Origin: Thiotrichales bacterium | GTDB lineage: Bacteria; Pseudomonadota; Gammaproteobacteria; Thiomicrospirales; Thiomicrospiraceae | DNA length: 64,000 nt | Reading direction: 5' to 3' | NCBI GenBank assembly: GCA_016936535.1 | Contig: JAFGXP010000017.1 | Coordinates: 62,001 to 126,000, forward strand | In this document: positions 22,391-32,021 of the stretch, piece after piece | How positions within the stretch are numbered: position 1 is the stretch's first letter | Layout: each line of letters starts with the position of its first letter | The notes under the pieces: model-generated | Seen by the model: only the letters and a program-made list of their open reading frames with translations | Told to the model about the DNA's origin: nothing | The model's database searches: none | Position numbers and translations under genes: made by a program

Positions 22391-22426
22391 GATGGCGATT
22401 GGTCTAACGCAAGGCCAATCGCCATC
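22391..22426. repeat. Perfect 12-bp inverted repeat, intergenic
   Basis: GATGGCGATTGG-N12-CCAATCGCCATC; no T tract. Confidence 0.8.
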
Positions 22427-22492
22427 AAATGTCTTGCTAAGCGCGAAACACTCGTTTCTCGCCGCCTCCAGACCCAAAAGGAATCTTGTCAC

Positions 22493-23437
22493 ATGAATAT
22501 TCAGTGGTACCCAGGGCATATGCATAAAGCGCAAAAGGAAGTGCGTGAAATCTTCCACCAAATTGATGTTTTTATCGAAGTACTGGATGCGAGAATCCCA
22601 TTTAGCAGTCAAAATCCGCTGATTGAACAAATTCGACAAGACAAACCAACGATTAAAATCCTAAATAAAACTGACTTGGCTGACCCGCTTCAAACGCAAG
22701 CCTGGCAGGCGTATCTGGAAGAAGAGCAGAGCATTAAAACCCTGGCTTTTAATGCCCAACAGGGTGATAAACGCGAGCAAATTCTTCAGCTCATCAAAAA
22801 GATGGCCAACCAAAAGTCAGACAGTGTGAAAACCGTGCATGCACTGATTATTGGCATTCCCAATGTTGGCAAATCAACCCTTATTAACAATATAACCGGA
22901 CGCACCATCGCCAAAACTGGCAATGAACCGGCGGTAACCAAACACCAACAGCGCATCAAGTTGGAAGACAATGTTACCCTGATTGATACCCCAGGTATGC
23001 TATGGCCAAACATTGAAAACCCACACAGTGGATATCGTTTGGCCATTACTGGAGGCATTAAAGAAACCGCCTTCGAACTGCCAGACATTGCGACCTACGC
23101 CTGCGAATACTTTTTAAAAGCTTATCCGCAAGCTATTCTTGCTCGTTATCAGTTTGAAACGCTGCCCCACACCGATTTGGAACTGCTCGAAGCGATTGGC
23201 CGTAAACGCGGCTGCCTTCGTGCTGGCGGTAAGGTCGATTTAGAGAAAGTATCGCGATTGCTGATTATGGAATACCGAGACCAATACTTCGGTAACCTCA
23301 CGCTTGAGACACCGGCAATGATTGCAGAAGAAATGACTGAAGTGGCGTTAATTCGCGAAGCCAAAGAAGCAAAACGCCTCGCCAAAGAAGCAGAAAAACT
23401 GGCTCGCCGCGCTCGGCATCGCAAAAACAAGCGCTGA
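22493..23437 (+). CDS. Ribosome biogenesis GTPase, YlqF/RbgA family
   Basis: IQWYPGHMHKA, circularly permuted G motifs NKTD...GIPNVGKSTLIN...DTPGMLWP. Confidence 0.93.
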   Translation: MNIQWYPGHMHKAQKEVREIFHQIDVFIEVLDARIPFSSQNPLIEQIRQDKPTIKILNKTDLADPLQTQAWQAYLEEEQSIKTLAFNAQQGDKREQILQLIKKMANQKSDSVKTVHALIIGIPNVGKSTLINNITGRTIAKTGNEPAVTKHQQRIKLEDNVTLIDTPGMLWPNIENPHSGYRLAITGGIKETAFELPDIATYACEYFLKAYPQAILARYQFETLPHTDLELLEAIGRKRGCLRAGGKVDLEKVSRLLIMEYRDQYFGNLTLETPAMIAEEMTEVALIREAKEAKRLAKEAEKLARRARHRKNKR

Positions 23438-23799
23438 TTTACATGTCATCGCTAAGGGAAAAACGACCAACTCATAAGGTCGTATTTCTGAGCTACGGTT
23501 CAAAAAGATAAAAAAACTCAAAAAAAAACCTGAGTCAGCTCAATATCCTTAAGCCGTTCTCAGGTCGATTCCAGCACAGAGTGCCGAAAAAAATAAACAA
23601 ACATCAATAAACGAAAATTACCCGTTTTTGCGCTGAAAACCAACGCCAATTAGCTCACCTCAAAAACGAATAAACGCAGAAAACTCCAAAAATGGAAGCT
23701 TCGCCAAGAAAGTGAAAAACGAAAAAAGATCTTCATCCAAAGCAAGAAACAAGACCCTCACCCTTCGCAATCGTGGCTATTTTAATTAAGCCCAAACCC

Positions 23800-23826
23800 A
23801 GCTAACAGGGCAATTAGCTTTTTTTT
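23800..23826 (+). terminator. Putative intrinsic terminator in 481-bp intergenic region
   Basis: AGCTAA-cagggcaa-TTAGCT followed by T run. Confidence 0.6.
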
Positions 23827-23918
23827 AAAAAAGCCAAATGCCTATAACTCCAGCCTTCATTGCGTTTCGATAGGTTAGGTTACGAACAGGGATATTGCTA
23901 TTTTTAGGGGAATAACAG

Positions 23919-24839
23919 GTGTTTCGATTTAGTGATTACTTAAGAATTTGTCGAGAAAACCGCGCCATTACCCAAACCGAGTTGGTTGATGAACTACTGG
24001 CATTAGATGACACATTTCAAGCCTTGGATGTGACCACCCTAAGTCGATGGGAGCGCGGCGTTTCCAAACCCGCGCTGGGTAAACAAACGCTGATGATTCA
24101 GTATTTTTCTCGTCACTTTGGGCGCGTTTACCCATTTTTAGAAGAAGCCGAACCGATTACCATCGAGAAAAGTTTCTGCGCTCTGGGCTTTTCTAAGCTA
24201 TTGGGGCGCCACAAAATGGTGATGGAGTTTCCCACTCGATTAATGGATATCCAGCAATTTTCGATACAGTTTTATGCCGAATCGGTGCATAAAAGCAACG
24301 CCTTACGGAAAAACTATCTCATTTTGCGGGAACTCTATGGGGCAACCTTTAGTGAAACACTACACCAAGAACTGGCGGAAAACCCCCAAAATTACTTTGC
24401 CATTTGTGACTATCAGGGGGATTATTTTGGTCATTTTTTCGCGCTCAAGCTTAAACCCGATACGTTTAATCGCTTAATGGACTTCAGTTTGAGCGTTGAT
24501 CAAATTCAGTTAAACGATGTGTGTGGGCCGCAAGAGCTCGGTTGCTACTACTATTTTGGCTTTTTCAGTATTGGTGAATTGGTCATCTCTCTGATCTGGA
24601 TTCACTTCTACACCCTGCTGATTAAGGAGCAAAATCACATCCAGCAACTCGGGGCGATGATTGTATCTAAAGAAGGCGAAACGATTGCCAAGAATATGAA
24701 CACCCAAGTCTTGCATAGCCGTCAGGTCAACGGACAAACCATAAGCAACTTTCAAGCCACACCCGCTCAAATGCTGATTACTGAAAATGTCGTCAAAATG
24801 CTGTTTAATCCAGAAAGTTGTCCAGAAAACCGAACCTAA
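23919..24839 (+). CDS. XRE-type helix-turn-helix protein with uncharacterised C-terminal domain (GTG start)
   Basis: N-terminal LRICRENRAITQTELVDELL...LDVTTLSRWERGVSKPALGKQ. Confidence 0.75.
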   Translation: MFRFSDYLRICRENRAITQTELVDELLALDDTFQALDVTTLSRWERGVSKPALGKQTLMIQYFSRHFGRVYPFLEEAEPITIEKSFCALGFSKLLGRHKMVMEFPTRLMDIQQFSIQFYAESVHKSNALRKNYLILRELYGATFSETLHQELAENPQNYFAICDYQGDYFGHFFALKLKPDTFNRLMDFSLSVDQIQLNDVCGPQELGCYYYFGFFSIGELVISLIWIHFYTLLIKEQNHIQQLGAMIVSKEGETIAKNMNTQVLHSRQVNGQTISNFQATPAQMLITENVVKMLFNPESCPENRT

Positions 24840-25000
24840 GGAAACCCAGAATAGGTTCATATCGCCAAACTGAAGGTAATAAGGACAGGTTCTGTGTTTC
24901 TCTCGATACTCGGAAATAAGCACCGCAAAAAAGCCGAGGTTGCAAAGAACCCTGCTGGCAACAAGCAGAGAACCCGCTTGCCGCCGATTGCAAAAAGGCG

Positions 25001-25261
25001 CTAAGGCCGTTTAAAACCAAGGGCCAGACATTCGGCTTCTGGCAACCATCCCAAACAACTACGAACCTTCAAGGACTGATAGTTGCGAACAATTGGCATG
25101 ATGGTTAAAACGCCCCACACAATTTGATACCAGTGCCAACCAATCGCAGAGGGCTGAGTAGCCCACCAGAGATTGTTCACGCCAAAATGCTTCGTTTTAA
25201 AAAGCAGATGAACTGCCAAGCGCCAGTATTTAAGCGCATATTGGATACGGGTTGACCACAT
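25001..25261 (-). CDS. Hypothetical 86-aa protein, last gene of thioredoxin/TolC/HlyD operon
   Basis: Good RBS (AAGGAA) upstream of ATG at 25261; 26 nt downstream of the hlyD-like stop. Confidence 0.6.
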   Translation of the reverse strand: MWSTRIQYALKYWRLAVHLLFKTKHFGVNNLWWATQPSAIGWHWYQIVWGVLTIMPIVRNYQSLKVRSCLGWLPEAECLALGFKRP

Positions 25262-25287
25262 GCTTTATTTCCTTAATTCGAGTTCGC

Positions 25288-25827
25288 TTAATCGGTTTTC
25301 ATTGAATCCGTTTCGATCACCAACATCGGCATATTTTCTTTAAATACGGTTGTTCCAACGGGCGCGTGAATTTTACCCACTTTCCCATTGACCGGCGATT
25401 TTATCGAAAAGTATTTTTGCCAAGATTGATGCGTACTTAATTCCGCCTGGGCATATTCCAACGCACCTTGCGCCAGAGCAAACGCCAGTTGGGCCGCCTC
25501 TAAAGATCGCCGAGCACTCACGGTGCGATCAAATAAATCTTGGGCCTGATCCAGCTCAATCTGGGCGTCTTTTAGTTTGGCTTGGGCCATTTTCACTTTG
25601 GCTTGCAACCCTTTTTGTTTCGCCAGAAAACGGCTGGCATCCAGATCCAATAATTTTTGTCCAACTTTAACCACTTGACCCTCGCTGACATACAACGCAG
25701 TCACTTGGCTGCTGACCAAAGAACCAATGACCACACTTTGGGCCCACGCGTGCGAAGCGGTCAATAATAATCCAACGCCAAGCACATAAGGTAAACAACG
25801 ACATATTGATTTGTTTATAACTTTCAT
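25288..25827 (-). CDS. Short HlyD-like/lipoyl-domain periplasmic adaptor with signal peptide
   Basis: VIGSLVSSQVTALYVSEGQVVKVGQKLLDLDASRFLAKQ, coiled hairpin, SPVNGKVGKIHAPVGTTV. Confidence 0.82.
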   Translation of the reverse strand: MKVINKSICRCLPYVLGVGLLLTASHAWAQSVVIGSLVSSQVTALYVSEGQVVKVGQKLLDLDASRFLAKQKGLQAKVKMAQAKLKDAQIELDQAQDLFDRTVSARRSLEAAQLAFALAQGALEYAQAELSTHQSWQKYFSIKSPVNGKVGKIHAPVGTTVFKENMPMLVIETDSMKTD

Positions 25828-25850
25828 TTACAAGGACTCTCACGGTTAAA

Positions 25851-27233
25851 TTATGGTTGCTGCGGAAGGTTTGCCTGCTGTGCTTCGATTGGCTGAGCAA
25901 AGGGTCGAACCGGCACACCCAAAAGATAATCAAGTTGCGACCACAGCATGGCTCGACGCAACTGCCACTCGGCCTGATTAAAATTGGCTTGCGACAGACG
26001 AACCATCGAGTCGCCTAAATCGGTTGAGGATTCGTTTTCATAGAGCGCACGGCTAAAATCGAGGTACAAATCCGCAAAATCTGCGAACAAAAGATCGGCT
26101 TTACGCTCATTTTCCAACATCTGCAGTTGAAAATAGAGTTCAGTCACCTCATCCCGCAGACTTTGCGCGAGCTGCTCATAAGTGGCCTGTAACGTTTTGA
26201 ATTTAGCCCGCTCTTTTGCGGTTTCCAAGCGTTGAACACCGGCATCATATAAAGGCACTTCAACCGAAAGATCGGCGCGCCAACGTCCCTCACGCAATTC
26301 GGGGTAACTTGACAGCTTACCAACCCAAGCATCGGCTCGAACCTGAGGTTGATTCAAACGATGACTAGCCTCAATTTGCTGCATCTGTCCCTCGGCTTGG
26401 CTGCGCAAAGCCACCAACATGGGATTGGCCTCAACCTGCTGCTGCAAGGACTCTAATTTAAGTTCTTCTATCGAACGCTGATCAAAATGGCTTAAATCAG
26501 GGAAGACTAACTTATCAGGTCGAGCCTCGGCGTAACCAATTACGTTCGCTAATCGCACGCGCATTTTTAACAGATTCTGTTCAGCTTTTGCACGTTTTAG
26601 CAGGGTCTGCTGGTAACGATTTTCTGCCTCAAGTAAATCAACGTCCGATAAGCGCGATAAACTGTGCTGCTCTTTACTTTTGTCAAAAGCAATAAACTCG
26701 ACAGCCATGGCTTCATTGTCAATCCGATATTGAAAATCGGCTAACAGAGCCGCAAAAAAAGCCTGCATTACCGACAATTTATAGGATTCAAGTTCTGCGG
26801 CCTGCTCAAGCTTTTGAGCTTCGGCCACCTTAAGCAGATTCAACTGACGTAATTGATTGATTTTGCCGTCATACAGCACCTTGCCTAAATGCAAGGCAAA
26901 CTGGTGATGATCTTGCGCTTCATCACTGTACTCGCGACGACTCAGACGCCCTTCAAAATTGAGCTTTAGGCCATTGGTTGCCGATAAACTCTGGGCCTGC
27001 GCCTCGGCCAAATCACTTTGTGTTTGCGCAAAAAAATAGCGTGAGGACTTAAGTGGAAAATCCTGTAATAAAAATTCCAAACTCAAAGGGTTTGGCAAGG
27101 GCTCGCTTGGCATTTGACTGCTGATCGGGAATGGACCGGGTGCTTCAGGAAGCGTTTCAGCCTGAACAAACGGGCTAAACCACAACGCGAACAACCAAGG
27201 CAGTGGCTTTTGCATAAAAAGAAACCGTGGCAT
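25851..27233 (-). CDS. TolC-family outer membrane protein
   Basis: Signal peptide, OEP repeats with long helices (FKTLQATYEQLAQSLRDEVTELYFQLQMLENE). Confidence 0.85.
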   Translation of the reverse strand: MPRFLFMQKPLPWLFALWFSPFVQAETLPEAPGPFPISSQMPSEPLPNPLSLEFLLQDFPLKSSRYFFAQTQSDLAEAQAQSLSATNGLKLNFEGRLSRREYSDEAQDHHQFALHLGKVLYDGKINQLRQLNLLKVAEAQKLEQAAELESYKLSVMQAFFAALLADFQYRIDNEAMAVEFIAFDKSKEQHSLSRLSDVDLLEAENRYQQTLLKRAKAEQNLLKMRVRLANVIGYAEARPDKLVFPDLSHFDQRSIEELKLESLQQQVEANPMLVALRSQAEGQMQQIEASHRLNQPQVRADAWVGKLSSYPELREGRWRADLSVEVPLYDAGVQRLETAKERAKFKTLQATYEQLAQSLRDEVTELYFQLQMLENERKADLLFADFADLYLDFSRALYENESSTDLGDSMVRLSQANFNQAEWQLRRAMLWSQLDYLLGVPVRPFAQPIEAQQANLPQQP

Positions 27234-27248
27234 TTTCTCTCCCCAAAA

Positions 27249-27791
27249 CTATTGCGTAGTGCCAGCATTTTTACGCGCTCGTTTATAGGCGGTAAAAGAT
27301 TGAGTTTTATAGCTACCATCCAAGACAAACTCAGCCAACCAGATAAATTCTTCTTTTGTTCGAGTCGGTCCGGTATAGCGCACCAAAGGTTGCCCATCCA
27401 AACCAAAAATAATCATCACCGGAGTGGCACGAACGCGAAACTCTTTTTCAGCTAAATCTTGGGCGCTTAAGGTCTGCCCTTTAAAATCGACAATTTCATT
27501 ACTGCCTTCAATATCGTGCATATAGTTCAGAAAATTCGCACGATACAGTTTGATGACTTCGGGGTCCTGCAAAATGGTGGTACGCATACGATGACAGAAC
27601 GGACATTCATCCATGTGAAAGAACATGAACAGACCCTTTTTACCGTCGGCTTTTGCCGCCTCCAGCTCTTCTTGGTAATTACCAAAAGATTCATCAAACA
27701 GCGGATCTGCGGCCTGCACCGCAAAAATCGCTGTAAAAAACAGTGCCAGACCCAGCAAAGGCTGACGCATTTTCTGCCAAGAAAAAACCAT
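27249..27791 (-). CDS. Periplasmic thioredoxin-fold protein (SoxW/DUF255-like)
   Basis: Signal peptide; FFHMDECPFCHRMRTTIL; ATPVMIIFG cis-Pro. Confidence 0.85.
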   Translation of the reverse strand: MVFSWQKMRQPLLGLALFFTAIFAVQAADPLFDESFGNYQEELEAAKADGKKGLFMFFHMDECPFCHRMRTTILQDPEVIKLYRANFLNYMHDIEGSNEIVDFKGQTLSAQDLAEKEFRVRATPVMIIFGLDGQPLVRYTGPTRTKEEFIWLAEFVLDGSYKTQSFTAYKRARKNAGTTQ

Positions 27792-27838
27792 AATGACTCC
27801 TCATCTAAGCTTTTACAGAATACTTTGTTGCGTTTTTA

Positions 27839-27908
27839 GAGGCCGCAGCGGTAATCCCGAAAGCATCAATTACCGCTAGAAAACGCGGATTACCGGCCTG
27901 AAGGCCTC
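27839..27908 (-). other. Candidate structured 5' leader RNA (cis-regulatory) of the thioredoxin/TolC operon
   Basis: Minus strand GAGGCCTTCAGGCCGGTAATCCGCGTTTTCTAGCGGTAATTGATGCTTTCGGGATTACCGCTGCGGCCTC: outer stem GAGGCC/GGCCTC, inner stem AGCGGTAAT/ATTACCGCT, alternative GGTAATCC/GGATTACC. Confidence 0.5.
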
Positions 27909-27989
27909 GTTCACTATAGCAAAGCCCCCTGACTGAATAAAGCAACTTACTGACAAAATTACGCATTGAAACGTAGATGGATTGACCAA

Positions 27990-28026
27990 AATAAAAACCC
28001 ATATTCTCTGCAAGAGCGAATATGGG
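27990..28026 (-). terminator. Intrinsic terminator downstream of tlpA-like gene
   Basis: Minus strand CCCATATTC-N11-GAATATGGG-TTTTTATTTT. Confidence 0.85.
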
Positions 28027-28065
28027 AACACGAATTGCGACAGTTAAAAAGTCAGAAGGGAGAAT

Positions 28066-28578
28066 CTAACGAGGGCTCTTATAGTTTTGAATAAAATCAT
28101 TGAGCATTTTGGCATCAACCATTCCCGTTCGGGCAGCCACAATTTTGCCTTCCGGATTAACCATGTAAGTGGTCGGCAACCCGCGTAAATCGCCAAAGGG
28201 AGTGGTCTTGCCGTCAGGGTCGGTTTCAAATCGAACAATAGGGTAATTCACCAGCTGCGACTCGGCAAACGCCTTTACCTTGTCGGTCGCCAAATCTTCA
28301 TAATTGACACCAATCACGACGGCATCGGTCTTCGCATGGGCTTCGTGGAACATCACTAAATCAGGAATCTCTTTTAAACAAGGTGGACACCAAGTTGCCC
28401 ATAAATTGACCACAACCCATTTGCCCTTATAGTCCGATAACTTGCTTTTGTTTCCATCCAAATCCACAAAAACAATCTCTTTTTCCTCTTGCGCTTGTAC
28501 CGGCGCACTCACCGCCAAAAATGATAAGCTTAAGAGTGCAGCCAAACCATAACGATGCAGTAAACTATTATTCTTCAT
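28066..28578 (-). CDS. TlpA/ResA-like periplasmic thioredoxin
   Basis: Signal peptide; VVNLWATWCPPCLKEIPDL; LPTTYMVNPEGKI. Confidence 0.9.
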   Translation of the reverse strand: MKNNSLLHRYGLAALLSLSFLAVSAPVQAQEEKEIVFVDLDGNKSKLSDYKGKWVVVNLWATWCPPCLKEIPDLVMFHEAHAKTDAVVIGVNYEDLATDKVKAFAESQLVNYPIVRFETDPDGKTTPFGDLRGLPTTYMVNPEGKIVAARTGMVDAKMLNDFIQNYKSPR

Positions 28579-28664
28579 TACTTTTCCTATTTATTCAAAA
28601 TGTTAGAAAATATTCCCAAACATTTAGATTAACTAAAAAGACCCTTTTGGCGTTAAGTTCGACA

Positions 28665-29369
28665 TTAGATTCCAAGCACGGATTTAACAAAGCTCAGACT
28701 TAAACGACGTTTTTCGACCAAAGACGCCTCCTCGAGAACATGCAATATTCGCATTAATTCTGGTAAACGCTGAGCAACGTGTTTAACCAAGTAATCGCCA
28801 ACGGTATCCGGTAACTCAAAGCCGCGCTTCAAGCTGTGCCGCTGCAAAGCAACAATTAGCTCGGCCTTATCACTTAAAGGCAAGAGTTTGACCGGCAATA
28901 CACTGACCAGCGATTTGGCTAAATCCGGCACCACAATCGGCCAATCGCCAATCGCTCGCGTGCCGGCCATCAGCAGCGTATTGCCCTGTACACTGGATTT
29001 AATAATGAGATTGGCTAAAGCACTTTCCCACGCTTTTTTGCCAATCAGGGTATCCACATCATCCAAACAAACCAGCGCGGTCTGCTCTAAACCCGAAAGC
29101 ACATCTGGAATCAATGGTAAATGACGATCTCCCAAAGGCAAATACACACTCGCTTGATTGCGTTCGGTCATAAAGCGACACGCGGCTTGCAGAATATGGG
29201 TTTTGCCAACACCCTCATCGCCTGCGAGATAAAACCCAGTACCTCTGGGTTTAGAAAGGTGCGTTTGCAGCACATTCATCGCCACAGCGACCGACTCCTC
29301 TTGAGCAACAAACGTCTCAAAGTTTGCGTCATCTCGCAACCCCATTTTTAACGGCATCTGAACATACAC
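28665..29369 (-). CDS. hda: DnaA regulatory inactivator Hda
   Basis: N-terminal clamp motif QMPLKMGL, GDEGVGKTHILQA, VCLDDVDTL. Confidence 0.9.
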   Translation of the reverse strand: MYVQMPLKMGLRDDANFETFVAQEESVAVAMNVLQTHLSKPRGTGFYLAGDEGVGKTHILQAACRFMTERNQASVYLPLGDRHLPLIPDVLSGLEQTALVCLDDVDTLIGKKAWESALANLIIKSSVQGNTLLMAGTRAIGDWPIVVPDLAKSLVSVLPVKLLPLSDKAELIVALQRHSLKRGFELPDTVGDYLVKHVAQRLPELMRILHVLEEASLVEKRRLSLSFVKSVLGI

Positions 29370-29380
29370 AATCCTATCTC

Positions 29381-30622
29381 CTAAGGCTGACTACGCATTG
29401 AATTGTCATTGTTCGACAAGGGGGGTTCTGGGGTAGATACATCAGGTCCTATCCCAGGGGAAGCCGCTACTGGCGCGTTTGATTGAAACTGTAAATCTAA
29501 TTGCCGCAGCATTTCGGAAGCCGAAATCAGTGTAAATTGTGGCAAAGGTCGCAGCATTTGCTGCAGGTTGGCATAGTCGCCTAAATAATCCAACTTAAAT
29601 TGCGCGCGATCGGCTTTTAATTCTTGCAATGCCATTGAGCTCACATTAGGCAGCGCCTGTTGAATCAACTGGCGGGCTTGTTCTAACTCAGCCAAGCCGT
29701 TAATACCGATGACATTCAGTACCACTTGATCACGGGTTTCTAACAGTGGCCGGCTCTCCTCCATTAATCGCTCCATCGTTATATTTAGCATCTGCTCGAA
29801 CAGTGGCGTCTGCTGCGACCCTTGAACCGAGCCCTTAGTCAAAACCGCACCAGTATTATCAAACAGATACCAACTCAATTCCTGCTGAGGGCCCCGTTTA
29901 CTTAATTGAAAACTCAGCAAACGTTGCTGCTCGCTTTGAATCAAAACCTCTTGTAGATTCATCAGGTTATTCGCGGGATTCAGCGGATAAATCCAAACCT
30001 GATCACTGAGAGGCAGTTGAATCGGCATGGCGCGTTCATGAGCAAGAGCCATCAACGGAATATCTGGACGAAACGCCAAATTCGCTTGCGTCAGCTTCGT
30101 TAAGGTCTGATTTTCCAACACCGCCCCCATGACCAACATTTTGGGTCGCATTAAGGTTGGCCATATTTTTACCTGCGCTTGGCTGAGCAACGGTTTAAGT
30201 GCTTCTTCATCAAACAAAAAACGTAATTTGACACCCACTTTCACACCGTCCTGTAACAGCGGGACATACTGATAGTTGCGCAACCACTGACGCGCCTGCT
30301 GACGCAGGGTCTCGGTGCGAGCAGCCTGCTGTAAAGCGCTTTGCCCACTTAAACGCAGTAACAAAATCTGCATCGCTTGCTGACTCAAAGTCAGCAATTC
30401 TGCATCGCTTAGTGCAACTTCACGCATCTGATCTGCACTTGGAGCAGGTAAATCAATTGCAAACAAGGATTCGGGTAAGCTTTGCGCAGAAGTAGCTTGC
30501 TGGGAAACGGGGAAAAGGGAGGACGGCGCTTGGGCCAAAACGGTGCTGGTGGTGAAGGGGGCAAGCAGGCAACCGGATAGGCCAAGTGCCCAAAAGCGCA
30601 GGATTCGCTGTAAACTTCTCAT
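29381..30622 (-). CDS. DUF2066 domain-containing protein
   Basis: Signal peptide; position next to hda/purM; LFDEEALKPLLSQAQVKIW. Confidence 0.75.
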   Translation of the reverse strand: MRSLQRILRFWALGLSGCLLAPFTTSTVLAQAPSSLFPVSQQATSAQSLPESLFAIDLPAPSADQMREVALSDAELLTLSQQAMQILLLRLSGQSALQQAARTETLRQQARQWLRNYQYVPLLQDGVKVGVKLRFLFDEEALKPLLSQAQVKIWPTLMRPKMLVMGAVLENQTLTKLTQANLAFRPDIPLMALAHERAMPIQLPLSDQVWIYPLNPANNLMNLQEVLIQSEQQRLLSFQLSKRGPQQELSWYLFDNTGAVLTKGSVQGSQQTPLFEQMLNITMERLMEESRPLLETRDQVVLNVIGINGLAELEQARQLIQQALPNVSSMALQELKADRAQFKLDYLGDYANLQQMLRPLPQFTLISASEMLRQLDLQFQSNAPVAASPGIGPDVSTPEPPLSNNDNSMRSQP

Positions 30623-30832
30623 ATAGCAACCTAAAAATTTCGTTACAATATCATAATATTTTTTAAAAACCCTTTGACGTTTTTTAAGGTTTAAGCCTTA
30701 GCAACCGGTCCCCAGTCCAGAACGAGCTCGCCCCCGGTTGCAATGTACCTTATCCTTAATCAGCCTCAAATCTTTGTTCACCTTGCCGCCCTAGGCTCGC
30801 CAAGTAAACCAATCTAGAGTAAAAAAGAAACC

Positions 30833-31882
30833 ATGACCACAAACAATCCCTCTATCAGTTACAAAGACGCCGGTGTTGATATCGATGCAGGAAACGCCCT
30901 CGTTCAAGCGATTAAACCGATTGCTAAAGCCACTACTCGTCCAGAAGTTCCCAGTTCTTTGGGCGGTTTTGGTGCCTTGTTTGAATTGGACATGGCCAAA
31001 TACAAGAACCCTATTTTAGTTTCTGGGACCGATGGTGTCGGGACTAAACTGCGTCTTGCGATTGATTCCGGCAAACACGACCAAGTCGGGATTGACTTGG
31101 TGGCCATGTGCGTTAATGACCTGATTGTTCAAGGGGCAGAGCCGCTGTTTTTCTTAGATTACTATGCCACAGGTAAACTCGAATTGGCGGTTGCGACCTC
31201 CGTTATTAAAGGCATTGGTGATGGATGCTTGCAAGCTGGATGTGCCCTGATTGGCGGCGAAACCGCAGAAATGCCTGGAATGTATCCGCACGGTGATTAT
31301 GATTTGGCCGGCTTCTGTGTCGGAATTGTTGAAAAAGCGGATTTAATTGACGGCTCAAAAGTTCAAGCCGGTGATGTTCTGCTTGGTTTAAGTTCAAGCG
31401 GTCCGCATTCAAACGGCTACTCACTGATTCGTAAAGTGATTGAAGTCTCTGGTGCCGATCTCAGTCAAGAGATTAATGGTCAACCGCTGATTGATGCGCT
31501 GATGGCCCCTACTCGCATCTATGTCAAACCGCTACTGGCCCTGATGAAACAAATTGAAATTCGTGCGCTTTCTCACATTACCGGTGGCGGTTTGTTGGAA
31601 AACGTTCCGCGCGTCATGCCGGACTACACGCTGGCAAAAATTAACACCAACGCTTGGCAACGTCCTGCCGTTTTTGACTGGATTGCGGAAAAAGGCAATG
31701 TTGCCTACGAAGAGATGCATCGTACCCTGAACTGCGGCATCGGCATGGTGATTGTCGTCAAGGAAGCAGATTGCGAAAAAGCCATCTCTTCGCTGCAAGA
31801 AATGGGCGAAACGGTCACTATGATTGGCGTGATTGAAGCCTCCAATCAACAAGCGCCCAGCGTCAAACTGGTTCGCGAGTAA
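30833..31882 (+). CDS. purM: Phosphoribosylformylglycinamidine cyclo-ligase
   Basis: [36 protein letters not shown]. Confidence 0.96.
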   Translation: MTTNNPSISYKDAGVDIDAGNALVQAIKPIAKATTRPEVPSSLGGFGALFELDMAKYKNPILVSGTDGVGTKLRLAIDSGKHDQVGIDLVAMCVNDLIVQGAEPLFFLDYYATGKLELAVATSVIKGIGDGCLQAGCALIGGETAEMPGMYPHGDYDLAGFCVGIVEKADLIDGSKVQAGDVLLGLSSSGPHSNGYSLIRKVIEVSGADLSQEINGQPLIDALMAPTRIYVKPLLALMKQIEIRALSHITGGGLLENVPRVMPDYTLAKINTNAWQRPAVFDWIAEKGNVAYEEMHRTLNCGIGMVIVVKEADCEKAISSLQEMGETVTMIGVIEASNQQAPSVKLVRE

Positions 31883-32021
31883 AGTTGAGTCAATCCTAAT
31901 CCCGCAGCGCACAGACCATCGGTAATCGCACTGCGACCTGAATTCGACACCCCATTGAGAAACCGCATTGGTTTTCTTTGGGGTTCCTTATCCACGACTT
32001 TGATTGCAAAAGGTTTTGCTC

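Noticed and set aside
24510-24923. 137-aa minus-strand ORF opposite the XRE gene
   Set aside because: Antisense overlap with the better supported HTH ORF; no RBS or recognisable motif.
27805-28002. 65-aa minus-strand ORF upstream of the thioredoxin gene
   Set aside because: Runs across the candidate promoter and structured leader; more consistent with non-coding RNA.
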